Below the pieces are notes generated by a model. It was given only the letters and a program-made list of their open reading frames with translations, was not told the DNA's origin and searched no databases. Shown in pieces: positions 1-13,345 of a DNA stretch of 64,000 bases (position 1 is its first letter; each line of letters starts with the position of its first letter). A program made the position numbers and the translations under genes. This DNA is from Gentiana macrophylla (Eukaryota; Streptophyta; Magnoliopsida; Gentianales; Gentianaceae): NCBI GenBank assembly GCA_026214975.1, contig JAOBSW010001141.1, positions 1 to 64,000 of the forward strand, read 5' to 3'.

Positions 1-700
1 GTTGGCTATATTAATGAGGGAATAATTCTTGATTTTATTCTTGATTCCCCCTTAATTGCATTCTCCTTGATTTCAGTGATCGGACTTTTTCCTTCAACCG
101 TATAGCAGAAAATCTGTCCTTGATTGATCCTCCATTGATTGTGCATTTAATGCATGATCTTCGGAATCTTCAACATATATTAAATCTGATCTGGTAAGTG
201 TTACTTCGCCGTTTTCTGAACGGTCGAGTGATCCTTCTGACTTAGCCGTTTTGAATCTTTCTTCACCGTTTCGTCGTTACTCAGCCGAAAGTCAGTTTAC
301 TCAGCCGATTCACTGTTTCCTTCTTTGCTTCAGTTTAAGGAAAATCTTTATACTTCACTGATCCTTGATTGGGGTGAGATCAGTGTACACCATATTTGAA
401 TATTAAGTTTCATTACTTAAAACGTAACTTAGACTTATCCAAGGTCATCACAGACTTCCTTGGGTATAAGTCAGACCATAATGTCTTCATTGTATCTCTG
501 CTGGTGCTTGACTGGCTTCACTCTACCGAATGTCTGTTTTTACTTTGCCGTCCTACCAACTAGTACAATACTTGTCTGACTCAACTTATACAACATGTCA
601 GACTCTAAGTAAAGACTTATACAGAGAATTCTAACTAATTTCAAGCTTGCTATAACAGCTAGTATGGCAATCATCAAAACATAATAAAATGTTCCTAACA
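1..700 (-). mobile_element. Copia-type LTR, end portion
   Basis: This stretch resembles the copia LTRs at 35338-37069 and 42047-43771: it shares the CTTGTCTGA block, the 'tataacag' block, the 'atcatcaaaaca' block and the closing '...CCTAACA'. Read on the minus strand it starts TGTTAGGAAC. Position 701 resumes the Tekay-type LTR exactly where the second Tekay LTR (near 6638) is uninterrupted, so this LTR was inserted into it. The left end is outside the window, so solo LTR or full element cannot be decided. No coding capacity is seen. Confidence 0.6.
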
Positions 701-1579
701 CCAGCAGTATCCCTTCATGTGCAGCTGTCCCATTTTTCCCTGTCCTGTTTTTTTTAAATACATATAATACTAACCTTAGTCTGGGAATTGAAGCAACTCA
801 ACCCCAGTATTTATGTAATACTAACAGGAAATAAAAGAAATGAATGTGACGAGAACAGCCAACCACAAACCATGAAATTAGTAACTTGCACATATCCAAA
901 TAATACGTTAACGCCGACGTGAATAACATAAGATATAGTACTCATGATCTAAAGTAATATTTCTGGCTAGAATACACAAAATCCGATAAGAACACCCCTT
1001 ACCTTGCTATTGATAGGAAAAGATACAAATCCAAACACAACAAGAATAGCTGTGAATCCTCGATTTCTACGCAACATATACAAACCACAACGACGACTAC
1101 GATTAACAACACAACCTATATATCATCCTAAACACAATTAATTGCCTCAAAACGAATAAGATCCTAAAAGAACCTAAAAGATGGATACTTACAAAACACG
1201 GAATTGCTGATGTCAACAGAACGCTTGCAACGAGACGATTACTTCTCTCTACTGCGGTCTGCGCCGAAAATCAACCTTTAAGTCCCGAATTTGAAAAACA
1301 GCGCCCGAACTATTTTTTCCTTTTTCTTGTATGAACAATGAACAATTGCCGCCGCGTCTCCCCAAATTTCCAGAAAACTAACGTGAAAGAACTACTAGGC
1401 ATTTAGCGTATTAATTTCCTTTTATTCCCAATTAATTAATTTCTTTAATTATAATACTTAATTCCTTTTAATTAAACCCCCCTTTTTTAATTAATATTTT
1501 AGGTTAGGAATGAAATAGGAAAAATAATAAAAATTCTCATTTTACTCGTTTACCCTTCTTAAATTTTCACGGTATTACA
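701..1579 (-). repeat. 3' LTR of the first Tekay-type element (partial)
   Basis: Matches 6638-7517 along its whole length with scattered substitutions and small indels. It ends in GGTATTACA next to the polypurine tract. The remainder lies to the left of the inserted copia LTR, beyond the window. Confidence 0.9.
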
Positions 1580-1589
1580 TCCCTTTCCC

Positions 1590-2430
1590 CTTAAGAAAAG
1601 TTTCGTCCTCGAAACTGAACATACCTGGGAGGTTCTTGAAGTTTGGGAACTCGGAAAACCTTTCCTCTTGTAATTCTCATGTCGCCTCTGCCTATGTGTG
1701 CCTGCTTCACTGAACCATGACTAGTTGTACGTCTTCCTCCTTAACTTTCTTCTTCTTCCGTTCTAAAGTACACTTGATTCTTCCGCATAGGTTAAGATGA
1801 TTTCAACCATTTCAAGGTCAAAGCTTGCCTCCACATCAATGTCGGTTAAGCATTCCCTTATCTTTGACCATGAAGAATGTCATACACCCGTGAAAGGAAT
1901 TATGGTAACTCCAAATGGATAAGCTACAAGTCCAACTTCAGCCAAAATCACGTAAAGGCCTTCATAACTGGGGCTTAGTTGCATGTCTGCCCAAGATGGC
2001 TTACACTTTATCTTCAACTTCAAACTTTAACAGTCTTCTTCTTCCATCTTCCCAACTCTTCTACCTATCTCGAGCCATCTCGAGGTTGCGACGGTCCACT
2101 TCAGTAATCTCTAAGGCTTGGTGTATCCACTCCAGTCTTGTAGTCTATTACTGTTCCACTTATCCCGCATGACTGGCGTTCTACACTTTCTTCCATACAG
2201 AGCTTTAAAAGGTGGCATCTGGATGCTGGCATTTACTGGTGTTATAGGCAACTATGCTATCTCTATCTTCATAAAAGGTCGCTGGTAGTGCCGTTTCAAC
2301 TCTCTACACATCCTGGTTGCTCCGGGGTGGACTGCAATTGATATCATGGCCTTCATCCGCCATTGTCTTCTTCAAATCTTCCACATCCGGAACACGAAGC
2401 CAACCTTTGACGTTGAAGGTTGCCATCTTC
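1590..2430 (-). pseudogene. Integrase remnant of a Tekay-type pol
   Basis: Conceptual minus-strand translation across shifted frames recovers integrase landmarks in the right order. The zinc-finger stretch has 'VPDVEDLKKTMADEGHD' (about 2330-2420). The core end has 'FKALYGRKCRTPV' (about 2180-2215). A 'SPSYEGLYVILAEVG' stretch corresponds to the GPFEIL region. The pol tail runs into the polypurine tract near 1590. Many stops and frameshifts make it non-functional. Identification rests on motif order rather than an open frame. Confidence 0.7.
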
Positions 2431-5400
2431 ATCTAACTCATTACCACTGGCTGGTTTGATCCTGACAACTCGCTTGTAACTGACAACAACCACATCTTTG
2501 TCTTGCTTCTTCGCGATATCATCACTGTCTCGAATCTTGCAATCAACGGAATGACATGCTTAACTTGCTCTTGCTGGCCTAAACTCGGGAAGCTGAAACT
2601 TCCCAGCTGATCCACAACTTCTGGCGCACTTGACTTCTTTTGATCCCAGCCGTCATCACTGCGACGGAAGCTTGCTCAATAACTGCAATGATCCCAGCTG
2701 AAGGATTCCTAAGACTTTTTGGGAAAGAAAAAAATGTTTAACACAAGGGGAAAAGAATAATGGACTTGAGAACGTTTGGCAAGTGACCTTATTCATTAAT
2801 GATTTGATAAGCAAGGTGGTTGTTGGTGAACTAAGAGAATTCCTGGCTCGCATGAATATTGTAGAAGAACCATCCCACAACAGAAGAACAAAGCAAAAGT
2901 GCAAGGTCGAGCACCTAAAAGAATAAACAACCGAGAAATCAAGAAGAGAGCAAGAATCTCAATGTGGAGATGTTAAAAAGCCAAAATGAGCATACCAAAA
3001 AGGTCTCAGAAGGAAATAAACACTTGTCAAGAAGTGTCCAAATTTGCACAAGTCAAAGAGAGGTTATCTCAAGATTGAAATGAGATAGAAACTTTCTCAA
3101 GGTAATGTAAAGGAAAATCAAAAGTATTGAAAAGAAGAGTATGCGATAACCAAGTTTTTGTGTTAAGGATGAAGACACTTAAGAAATGTCGGATAAAGTT
3201 TGATTTCGTAGAATTAATTCAAACTTCCAAAAAAGGTGTACAGAAAAAAGAAAAAGAAAAAAAGAAAATCATTGACGGTCCAATTCAAGGGTTCAAGGTT
3301 GCACTACTAGAGATGTGTAGTACAATGCCAAAGAATAAATGCTTAAGGTTATTCCTTATGAGGGAATGAAAAGTTTAAAACAGAACAGACATTTCAACAG
3401 GTTTAACAAAATTGTTATAGAACCACAAAGACATAGAGGGAACGCTAAAAGGTGTGTCCGGTGGTTCATGGCTCTAAATGGATGCAAGAGATTTAAAGTT
3501 GAACAGGCGTAAGGTGCATTAATCTGAATAGAAATTAATAAGACTGTGGAGTCCATATGTTGGTTGGCAAGATAGGTTCGGAAGGCATTTTGGCAAAGAC
3601 TACCTTCTGCTTGAACTGGTTTAGCGTAGATTGCCAAAATATTAAGGGTAAATAATTGAAAATGTATGTCATGGTAGGCTTTAAAGACCTGACTTGAAAA
3701 ATGGCGAGATGCATACCTTGAAGAAAGGCGAAATTAGGTGAAAAACTTACAATATCAACACTACCCTTAGGAGGGAAGCTGAGAATGAACACAAGTAAGG
3801 AGAATGTTTTGACATTAGAATGTTTAATCAAATTGAATTTGAAAGAAAGGATGAGATTGCAACAATACAAAATTAGGGAGCACTTGCTTCATAGATTTTG
3901 AAGGTAAAAAGGTAAGAACTTGTTCAAAGGAAGAACATCTGAAGATATGTCTCTGAGATAATTCATGACAGAAGATGGCGAGAAGTTATTGAACTCAAAT
4001 ATCTCAAATGAGGAATCAAATGGGAAGTAATTTACTGGGAAATGCATGATCGAAGAAAGGCATAAAAAGGTTTGAACTTCAACCGTGGTATACTGGAAGG
4101 TAGCGTCTTGGTGCTTGTTTATAATTGCAAAAGAAACCACAACGTTAGCCTTACAAACATCCTACTAAGAGACTTACTCCCGAAGAAGATCAAACTTCGA
4201 GGAAACTTCTAAAACATCACAATATTAATCATAACTTATTACTCCCTTAGCCTAAACCCTAAGTCAAGGTGGTGAGGATTCCTTTTAGGCTGTTGTCAAT
4301 GATATTTTATTCCGGATATGATATTATCGACTTGTGCAGCCCAAACCAAAAGGATTTTGTGCACGATCAAAGGAGAAAAGATATAGATACTGGAGTCTCC
4401 CAGGTGACAGCAAAAGATTAGAATTTTGAATGAGAAGAAGTCGGTCAAAAACAATTATTTTCTCGTCATACACAAGCTGTCAGAATTTCCAGATTAGTAA
4501 ACACTGATTTGAATTGAAGATTACGATCAAACGAAAAGGAATTTGAACTTAATCTCAAAAGGAAAGTTATAGATAAAAGTGTTGTCTGCAACATATCAAA
4601 AATTCAGGTCATTTTAATGTGGTTAACCTGTTCAAAACAGAAGAAGAAGTGAAAGTGCTGCTGCAGATTTTCTGGACAGAGTGTCCAGCATCAACATAAA
4701 TTTTCTGAACAATCCATAATGATTATTGAGTTGATGTAAGAAGAGAAGTTGTAGATAAAATAGTGAAATATCTTGCGAAAAATTTTCAGAATTTTTGGAG
4801 CAGGGGAAATGGGTTTACATGAAAGGCAAACACCAAAACAAAAGGCATTCACTCGCGTTGGATAAAGCCAACCACGAGGATGATGAAAACTATGTGCACA
4901 AGCAAGGAAGCATTTAACACTAATAATAGAAACGACTGAGAAGCACTTGGAAAGGATAGAATTGTATATGGAGTTCGTGTAGAACCCATTTCGATCAAAG
5001 CAAGGTCAAAGAAATTTGGTAAACATTCTCTACGGGAATGGAGGGAGTGGAGGATTTGTAGAGTTGTGTCGGACATCATTCTCTACGGGAATAGGTCAAG
5101 CCAAAGTGTAGGCTATGACATTGAGGTGTAGAAAGAAGTGGAGAGATCACAATAAGGAGTGTAAAGAATATTCAACCAAGAGGACCTCAACTTAAAGGTA
5201 AGGCATAAGACTCCGATCCCAAAGCTTTACTTAGAGGGGTTTCACTTAATCCTAGGTGATGTGGTTTGGTTTAAAGACTTCATCCGTAAGGATTTATTGC
5301 TTCGGACTAACTTACTAGTGCTCCTTGCACTATTCTTAGCCATGAGACAAGAAGAAAGGGTCAGCTAAGCTGCTAAAGAGACTTATAAAAATTCATCTTA

Positions 5401-5447
5401 GACTACGATCTTAGACGTAAGATAGGAACTTTCTCTCTGATACCAAC
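2430..5447 (-). other. Unassigned interior of the first Tekay-type element
   Basis: This 3-kb stretch lies between the integrase remnant and the primer-binding site, where gag-PR-RT-RH should be. I recognise no domain. It is A-rich on the plus strand with only short ORFs of ordinary background length. The part nearest the LTR (about 5080-5447) probably corresponds to the element leader. A duplicated 'tctacgggaat' phrase near 5030 and 5080 is the only local repeat I see. Confidence 0.5.
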
Positions 5448-7517
5448 TGTGACGCCCCGTCCCGGATACCGAGTCCTTATCCGGAAAGAACGCCCGGCAT
5501 GCATATATTAACTTTTTAGATTGTCAAAAGTAATATATACATAAGCCTCGTAACAATCAATCAGAGTAAAAGCGGAACAAATTAATACTAAAGATAACTC
5601 GGAAAAGATTGTCAAACGACAAACAACGGATCACCAGTCCCAAAATCTACGTCTAAGAAAACTGAAACGACAAAACAACGAATAAATGTTGTTTAACTTA
5701 TTACATCCAAATTTGAAAATGAAAAGATACTAAAGCCTATCTCTCAAAAACTGAATAATAAAATCGCATAAAATAAATGTCCATAACATCATAATCTCTT
5801 GAGCTCAAACGTCAGCTCCGTCATCATAACCGTACTCATCATCATCCTGACAACAACTTTCTCGGGGTGGGGACAATAAAGAAAGAAGGGGTAAGTACTG
5901 ACGTACTTAGTAAGGGGTAGAAGAAACGGTTACACAATATATTTATATAATATACATCAAGATAAAGTCTACAATCTCTACCACATAGGTTGCATTAAAA
6001 TACACTCCCCTCTGCTAGGTCTGCTAGCACCATCACGAGCACTTATCTATGTTACATTGTAATTCAAGGACACAATGCCCGAATGATGGGTATGCACCGG
6101 GACATATTCAACACCTCATATGGCACGGATGGTTCCGTGTGGAACATTTCTCAAAACCCGAATATTGTCCGTTACGTATGAGAAATGATTCCATGCTGCG
6201 AATCATAAATGTGTCTCACCAAGAATTACAACGTTTTATCTTTTAGACTCATCACATATGTTTATTACGTAGTTAATCTAACCACCTAAGTTCATTTCAT
6301 TTAAAAGGCTTCCTAAGGACATCTAGTCCTACACAATCTAGACTAACTACCTAGCACGTTGTAAAAGACATCAATTGCAAGGTCTAAACAACCGCCTTCT
6401 GGGCTACCACCTTCTCCCCCAGAGGGTCTCAGTTTTGGCGATTGATGCTAAGACACCTGAAGTCGGAAGTTAGACTTTACCACATTCCAATTAATGTCTC
6501 AAACGACATACATACCACATTGTGTCGTGTAATATTTTTTTAGGAAAATAAATACCACCGTTACATATTATTATTATTGTTATTACTATTATTATTATTA
6601 ATATCTTTCTTTCCGTTCGGTCTACTGCGAATTGATATCAACAGTATCCCTTCATGTGCAGTTGTCCCATTTTTCCCTGTCCTGTTTTTTTTAAATACAT
6701 ATAATACTAACCTTAGTCTTGGAATTGAAGCAACTCAACCCCAGTATTTATGTAATACAAACAGGAAATAAAAGAAATGAATGTGACGAGAACAGCCAAC
6801 CACAAACCATGAAATTAGTAACTTGCACATATCCAAACTAATACGTTGACGCCGACGTGAATAACATAAGATATAGTACTCATGATCTAAAGTAAATTTC
6901 CGGCTAGAATACACAAAATCCGATAAGAACACCCTCTTACCTTGCTATTGATAGGAAAAGATACAAATCCAAACACAACAAGAACAGCTGTGAATTCTCG
7001 ACTTCTACGCAATCTACACAAACCACAACGACGACTACGATTAACAACACTACTTATATATCATCCTAAACACAATAATTGCCTAAAAACGAATAAGATT
7101 CTAAAAGAACCTAAAAGATGGATATTTACGAAACACGGAATTGCTGATGTCAAAAGAACGCTTGCAACGAGACGATTACGTCTCTCTACTGCAGTCTGCA
7201 CCGAAAATCAACCTTTACGTCCCGAATTTGAAAAACAGCGCCCGAACTATTATTTCCTTTTTCTTGTATGAAAAATGAACAATTGCCGCCGCCTCTCCCC
7301 AAATTTCCAGAAAACTAACATGAAAGAACTACTAGGCATTTAGGGTATTAATTTCCTTTTATACCCAATTAATTAATTTCTTTAATTATAATATTTAATT
7401 CCTTTTAACTAAACCCCCCTTTTTTTAATTAATATTTTAGGTTAGAAATAAAATATGAAAAATAATAAAAATTCTCATTTTACTCGTTTACCCTTCTTAA
7501 ATTTTCGGGGTATTACA
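5448..7517 (-). repeat. 5' LTR of the first Tekay-type element (2,070 bp)
   Basis: Complete LTR with TG...CA ends, TGTAATACC to CGTCACA on the minus strand, directly abutting the tRNA-Met primer-binding site at 5447. It includes an AT-rich trinucleotide run (TTATTATT, about 6567-6603). Small ORFs inside it are not coding. Confidence 0.9.
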
Positions 7518-7576
7518 AGAAGAAGAACGAGCGAGTGTTCGCTAATGTTAAGATATTCAAATCCTTGTCTGTGGCT

Positions 7577-7980
7577 CTGATACCATAACGAAAATTAGAA
7601 ATGTATCGAAAACGTAAAAGTTAAAATGTTGTTTTATTGAAGTGATGCGGAAACGTAAAAGTTCAACTGTTGTTTTATTGAAGTGAAAAATAATCCAATG
7701 ATACTCCTTCATATAGGAGATAAATAAGATAAATTCATTTATTCAAATCTAAATGTAAAACTCTCAGCTTAATCTAAAATAATTTACAATAATAATCTCC
7801 CAGCTTAATCTAAAATAATTTATAATAATAATCTTCTATTCAAAACAATTATATAAATTTAACAACTTTATCTTTTCTTTTCATTTTTATTTTGTGGCTT
7901 GATAAAAAGTAGCAACCTTTACCTTTAAATCCATGTTTCAGCCTGGTGAAATTTATTGTTTCATAAATTCTTGTCGAACA
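7577..7980 (-). mobile_element. Copia-type LTR with primer-binding site
   Basis: On the minus strand the LTR runs from TGTTCGACAAG (7980) to ...TTTTCGTTA (7591). It is followed at once by TGGTATCAGAGCCA (7577-7590), a near-perfect initiator tRNA-Met primer-binding site. The interior continues only to 7518, where the Tekay LTR begins, so this is the 5' end of a truncated element. No coding sequence remains. It contains a local repeat of 'cgtaaaagtt...gttgttttattgaagtga' at 7614-7686. Confidence 0.7.
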
Positions 7981-8037
7981 TCATCCTGCGTTTGAAGATA
8001 GCAGTGTGGGTGAGATATCAATCATTCCTTATGTAAT

Positions 8038-8233
8038 TGTAACATCCCGACTTTTCGTAAAGGGTAAAGTAATAATTGGGTATTTCTATTAAAACCTAAT
8101 TATTATTCGTCCCATTTAATTAATTAAAAATAATTTAATTAAAAGATTATTGGATTTGGGTTTTTAGGGAAACTAATTATTGTTTACCTTATAAATAATC
8201 CTTTAATTCCCTCATATTCATCACACAATTCTG

Positions 8234-8264
<31 letters not shown>

Positions 8265-10389
8265 CACGACGGCAAGAAAAGCAGCGACGCAGTGTTTCAA
8301 AAAAAAGGGGGAGAACGTAATATTCAACCGTGTGCTCAATCCGTTCATCGTTTCCAGATGCCGCGGTAGCAGAAATCGATCACTGGATGAAGACGGTCAT
8401 TCCCATACTCTTCGTTTTCCAAACAGTGAGATTTCGTTTTAACCCTAAAATCGTAATCATGATCGTTTTTGGATAAAAGTTCGAGCTTTGATTGTGTGAA
8501 TGGTTGTTTTGATCCTAGGGTATCGTTTAAATATCGTAGTTTGGTTGTAGGAGTTCTGAATCGACAGATTCAAGCCTTGCTTTCAGTTTTGGGATCGGTT
8601 TTGCTCGCAATTAAGGTAAGAGACTTTTCCTAATGTGTGATTATGGTTTTACAATGTTAAGGTTGAGTCTAAGTGTTGAATTGTGGTAAGGGGTGTTCTT
8701 AAACGAATTTTTTTTTTGGTGTTTAATCGCACATATTTGTTATATTTCTTTGTTATGATTCTGTTTAATTCTTTTTTTTTTCTTCTATATTTGTATTGCC
8801 TGGGAATTTCCGAAAGGGAGGAAAGAATTAGGACTTTGATATATGGTGATTTATGGTACTGACAATAGTAGTTGACGAAAAAAAAAAGAGAAAAAACGGA
8901 ATAGACATATACTTGTTGCTGTAGTTGCCGTAGGTTGCCAAAGAAGAGAAAGAAAGGAAGGGAAAAAAAAAGGGGTAGTACAGTAGGTTAGTTCGTGCAA
9001 GAAGAAAAAAAAAAGAGACTGGGAAATAATAAAAGGGAATATCTAATAATTATATAAGTTGTTTGGTGTTATTGTGTTGTGTTATTTTTATTTTTTTGGA
9101 AAATATGATTATACAATTTGGTAGACAATTGATTTTGTGGCTAGTGTTATTTGGATTCTTAGCTTGAATTGTAATGTTGTTTAAGCCTTTTACTAAGATG
9201 TTAAATGTTATAATTTGATCTAATAACATTAAATGAAAATGAACAAGCCCCGATTGAGTTTCTGATTCGTTCAGTTAAAACACCGAATGTACTCTTAAAG
9301 GGAGTTGAAATTCGGATCAGTCGGAAAGGCATGAAAGGGCTTGTGCTTTGATGAATTAGTATTCATCAATGTCTGTGTAATTGCTAGGCCTCGTTTATGT
9401 CTAGTGGTCTAGGAAGAGAGTAGTATGTGTGAGGGAGATTATTTGAAAACACTTAGGCGGCTAGTTAACTATTTAATAAATACGTACTTGCTTAGTAAAA
9501 GGTTAAACATCATGAGAGCTTGGATATGCACAGTACAATATCGGCAATGTGAGGTTTGGCCAGATAAAGTGGTGATGATCACTGCCGGATTCTAGACCCA
9601 CCAGATAAAGTAGTGATCATTCCGCCGGACAAACTCACGAACGAGATAGACATTCACCGGTCAGCTCTCTAGGGTTGGCCACCCAAAGTGGAATGACTGT
9701 CTCGGGACCGCTAGAGATTTATATCTATAGGGTTGCGTCTTTTGTCTTAGTGTATATCTCACTAAGTGTAGTGCCCTCGCAAACATATTGTAACAAAGAT
9801 AAGTTAAGTTAGAAACGTTTAGTCATGACGTGTCGATGAGCATGGATTGAACCCTAGATTGAGTCGGTCTCATAAAGATAATTTAATAATAATAATAATA
9901 ACCTTTCGTTGTATAACTTAGTTATTCATTAGCTTTTCACTTTTACTAAGTACTTTGTACTTACCTCCTTTGCATTTTCTTTTTTATACATTGTGGGGTG
10001 AGAAGACGAACAGGTTGCACAAGTGTATATGACGAATTTTGAAGACTTTGATGTCTTGACGAAGTTTCTAGTTCCTTTTCATTATAAAGGTTGTACTAGA
10101 CTAGTTGTATTCCTTTTTCTTAGACTTGTTGTACCTTTACGTTTAAGACCTCGTAATGTATAAGTCTTTGGGTTTTTTCGTCGTTGTAATTTAACTATCT
10201 ATCTTTAGTATGCTTACTTTCTATTCATGGTAGCATTTTGTTTTTACCCGAGTCTTTTTAGCTTTCGTTTGCTTTATTTTGATACGACGACGTAGAGGCT
10301 TGCGTATAATATTAGATTTATTTAATGCTATAAGCACGGAACGTTTCTCTTCCGGATAAGGGCTCGGTATCCGGAAGCAGGGCGTTACA
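8038..10389 (+). repeat. Solo LTR of a Tekay-type gypsy element
   Basis: A 2,352-bp unit begins TGTAACATCC and ends GGCGTTACA. It is flanked by a perfect 5-bp target duplication, GTAAT at 8033-8037 and 10390-10394. No interior follows, so it is a solo LTR left by LTR-LTR recombination. The sequence around 9240-9400 and the TCCGGATAAGG...GGGCGTTACA end match the LTR at 53628-55819, placing it in the same lineage. It carries an A26 run at about 8234-8259. Confidence 0.92.
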
Positions 10390-10469
10390 GTAATATTCCG
10401 ATTTTTGAGAAATGACAGACGTGTCATTTTCCGAAAACGAAATATTATATTATTTACTGGATTTAAGTA

Positions 10470-10486
<17 letters not shown>
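10390..10486 (+). repeat. 5' end fragment of a second Tekay-type LTR family
   Basis: The stretch 'gtaatattccgattttt...gaaaacgaaatattatatta' matches the start of the LTR at 53628. With the TGTAAT at 8032-8037 it forms one LTR start split by the solo LTR. It ends in an (AT)n run where the LINE poly(A) tail begins. Confidence 0.75.
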
Positions 10487-10500
<14 letters not shown>

Positions 10501-10767
10501 GAACAGCCAAAATTTATATTATCAGCAAGATGCTAAAAGAAATTACAAAGTGTTCTAGAAAATCACAAAATATCAAATTACAATAACTTTGTGCAACCAA
10601 AAGAGGCCACCAATTTCATTTTATCTACCAAAAGGGCCGGGTCAACTTCCGAAAAATCCGAAAACAACCACTGCTCTCCAACCTTGTAAGAAAGAGAAAA
10701 AAGAAGTAGATGCACCTGCAAATCTGCAATTCTTCCAAACAGATGATCAACCTTGTTTTGACATCCT

Positions 10768-11459
10768 TCAAACTGCATTCATTGGGTTCTCCATCCATTC
10801 TTCCCAAGCTAGTTTCTTGAGACCATTAGCATTTGAAAGCCAAGAAAAAGATAGTCTCTGCACATCTCTAAATAAACACTCTGGATTTAAAACAAGAGAA
10901 CAAAAAATGATTTTGTTTCTTGTATTCCAAATTACCCAAGAAGTGATGCCAACTATTGCCGACCAAAGCCGGGAAGCCAAACTCGATGGTGCTACCCCAA
11001 CATTCATATTACATAAATCTTTAAACGAGAGGGCATTCAAACCTGAGATCTTGCACCAATTTAAGGTATGAGTCCAAATCAATAAAGACACATCGCAAGC
11101 GTATAAAAGATGATTAACCGTTTCCTCAAACTTGTGACAAAACGGACATAAATAGTCTTGAACCACAACACCACGACGCATGAGATTCGGTTTTGTTGGT
11201 ATCCTTTGAAGATTTGCTTTCCACATAAACAAATTTACTTTTGAAGGTATCAATTTGTTCCATACAACACTTTGAAAATTAGACCGAAGACATTATCAAA
11301 AATAGCAACTCTAATTTTTTTTCGCAAAAAAGCCACCGAGAAGATGCCATTCGAGCTAAGATTCCATTTCATTTTATCCAAAGAACTGCAGATTAATGTA
11401 AACCGCATGCGAATTAAATCCTCCAACTCACCAACTTCTTCCTCCTCGAAACCCCTCAA
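10768..11459 (-). pseudogene. LINE C-terminal zf-RVT domain
   Basis: A 161-codon open stretch (10768-11253), preceded by a shorter one in another frame (11250-11459), encodes the zinc-binding domain that follows plant LINE RTs. The signature is 'KVNLFMWKA', then 'CPFCHKFEETVNHLLYAC' (C-x2-C...H-x4-C), then 'WVIWNTRNKIIF'. It continues the same polypeptide as the RT remnant upstream, with a frameshift near 11250. The last 280 bases to the poly(A) look like 3' UTR. Confidence 0.9.
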
Positions 11460-11926
11460 CCTTCTCCTCCACTCCCAACAAAAGAAAATCTATCTCCTCC
11501 CTAACCACAACCTTTGCAACTAAACTTACTTTGTGAGAAGAGATCCTAAAAGCCTAGGAAAAACAGCCTTTAAAGGACCATTATCCGTCCACACGCCCTC
11601 CCAAAACCTCACTCTACTACCGTCTCCCACCACCCAACTTTCCGACCCCAACAAACCAACACCGGCCTTTTTCATATTATCAACAACCCCAACAATTCCT
11701 TTCCAAACCCCACCTCCCCCGACCGAAAGCTATCTAAACACCAAGCGCCCTCAAACCCATAAATCGACACTACCACTTTCCTCCATAATGCGCCCGGTTC
11801 AAAGAAACCTCCACCACCATTTTCCTAGCAACGCCCAATTCTCGTAACCTTAAACTACCCACCCAATACCCCCATAAGATTTTGGAGCTTGAATCTTTTT
11901 CCAATCGACCACGCAATTTTTTTTTG

Positions 11927-13345
11927 TTATTTTTCCCATCCTCCCCAAAAAAAAAAAGATCTCACACTATCAAGAATTTTCAACACACATTCGTGAGGCT
12001 TGTAGATGGAGAAAAAGAAGAGCGGAAGAGCGCTAAGAACCGCTTTTAGAAGAACCAATCTACCACCCTCCGACAAGCATGACCATTTCCAAGCACATAA
12101 TTTCGTCTTGCACTTCTGAATGATTTCTTCCCAAGCCTTTGCTTTTTTCATATTATGACCCACCCAAAGACCCAAATATTTGAAAGGTAACTTATCCTTT
12201 TTGCAACGAAGAAGTTGTGCCGCAATGTCAATCATCATCATCCAAGACTTTTATCCCGGCCAATGAACTTTTCCCCATGTTAATTTTCAACCCCAAATCT
12301 GCTCAAAACAAGAAAGCATCCTTTAAGGTTCCTCAAGTTATCCATGCTCCATTTGCCCACAAAAACTGTGTCATCGGCGTATTGAAGATGAGTAATCGGA
12401 ATTTGTTCGTTACCAATATGAACTCCAAAGAATTTTCCTTTGACAATTGCTTCCTTCATTAGAACGTTCAACCCTTCGGCCACGATGAGAAAAAGGAAAG
12501 GAGATAAAGGATCTCCCTGCCTTATTCCTCTCTCCAAGTTGAATTCCTTAGTCGGGCTACCCCCCACCAACACCGAGGCTCTAGCAGAAGATACACATCC
12601 TTGAATCCACTTCCTCCATTTTAGACCAAAACCCATGTTCTTCAAAGTAGTGTCCAAAAAGGACCAATTAACACAATCGAAAGCTCTTTCAAAATCAACT
12701 TTGAAGATAAAACTGGCCATATCTTTCTTTTTTAAAAAATCCACCGTTTCATTTTAAATGAGTACTCCATCCAAAATTTGTCTACCCTTAACAAATCCGG
12801 ATTGACTCTCTCCAATCACCGACGATAAAACAATCTTCATTCTTTCTGCTAAAATTTTCGCAACAATCTTATAGAAACACCCAAGCAAGCTGATAGGTCT
12901 ATAATCTTTAATTACAATTGGGTTCTTTGATTTAGGCAACAAAGCAATAAAAGATGACGTGCAACCATTATGAAATTTACCAGATTCTTCAAATTCAAAA
13001 ATGGCTTCACAAAACTCAGATTTCAATATTTCCCAGAATTTTTTTATAAAATTAAAATTGAAACCATCCGGCCCTGGGGCCTTTGAACCTTCACATACCC
13101 ATACTGCAGCTTTAATTTCTTCCTCAGAAATTTTTCTTTCAAGGCACACACATTGTTCATGCGATAATTTTGCTAAAAGGTTGCTATTAAAAGCAGTCTA
13201 GATCGTGACTTTTCCTTATCTGAGATCTTGAAAGAGACTTGCACAAAGACATTTTTGACAAGAGCGTGGTCTTCCAACCACTTTCCATTTACCTTTATGC
13301 CCGGCATACCACATTTCCTTATTCTCCCCTTAACACATGTAATAC
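11927..13345 (-). pseudogene. LINE reverse transcriptase remnant
   Basis: Domains read 5'-3' on the minus strand. First is 'VNGKWLEDHA' before the RT (about 13280). The fingers hold 'SKAPGPDGFN' and 'DYRPISLLGCFYKIVAKIL' (12754-13149). The palm holds 'FKVDFERAFDCVNW', 'GIRQGDPLSPFLFL' and the catalytic 'YADDTVF' (12280-12744). The thumb end holds 'LPFKYLGL' and 'GGRLVLLKAVL' (11927-12241). The order and spacing are those of plant L1 RT. Stops and frameshifts at about 12745, 12260 and 13170 separate the pieces, so it is inactive although YADD survives. Confidence 0.93.

Larger units (their letters stand above)
701..7517 (-). mobile_element. Tekay/Del-type Ty3-gypsy retrotransposon, non-autonomous
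   Basis: Direct repeats at 701-1579 and 5448-7517 are about 96-97% alike by eye and bound a 3.9-kb interior. On the minus strand the LTR begins TGTAATACC and ends GGGGCGTCACA. It is followed by a TGGTATCAGAG primer-binding site (about 5430-5447, initiator tRNA-Met type). The polypurine tract TTAAGGGGAAAGGGA precedes the 3' LTR at 1580. The pol end encodes the 'fragment FEDE' tail typical of Tekay/Del chromoviruses. Gag, protease, RT and RNase H are not recognisable, so the copy cannot move alone. Its 3' LTR is cut by the copia LTR at 1-700. Confidence 0.85.
10487..13345 (-). mobile_element. 5'-truncated LINE (L1-type)
   Basis: The minus strand carries LINE-type reverse transcriptase and a zf-RVT domain. 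It ends in a 14-base poly(A) (T-run 10487-10500 on plus) set against an (AT)n target. No endonuclease domain is found, and homology stops near 13340, so the copy is 5'-truncated as is usual for target-primed insertion. A 20-base direct repeat (13339-13358 and 13448-13467) sits at the 5' junction. Confidence 0.9.

Noticed and set aside
5440..5460. tRNA gene suggested by tRNA-like bases near 5435-5447, 7577 and 57141
   Set aside because: These are short primer-binding sites complementary to tRNA-Met next to LTR ends; no cloverleaf can be formed.
10589..11071. 160-codon plus-strand ORF
   Set aside because: It lies opposite the LINE zf-RVT domain, which has clear conserved motifs on the minus strand.
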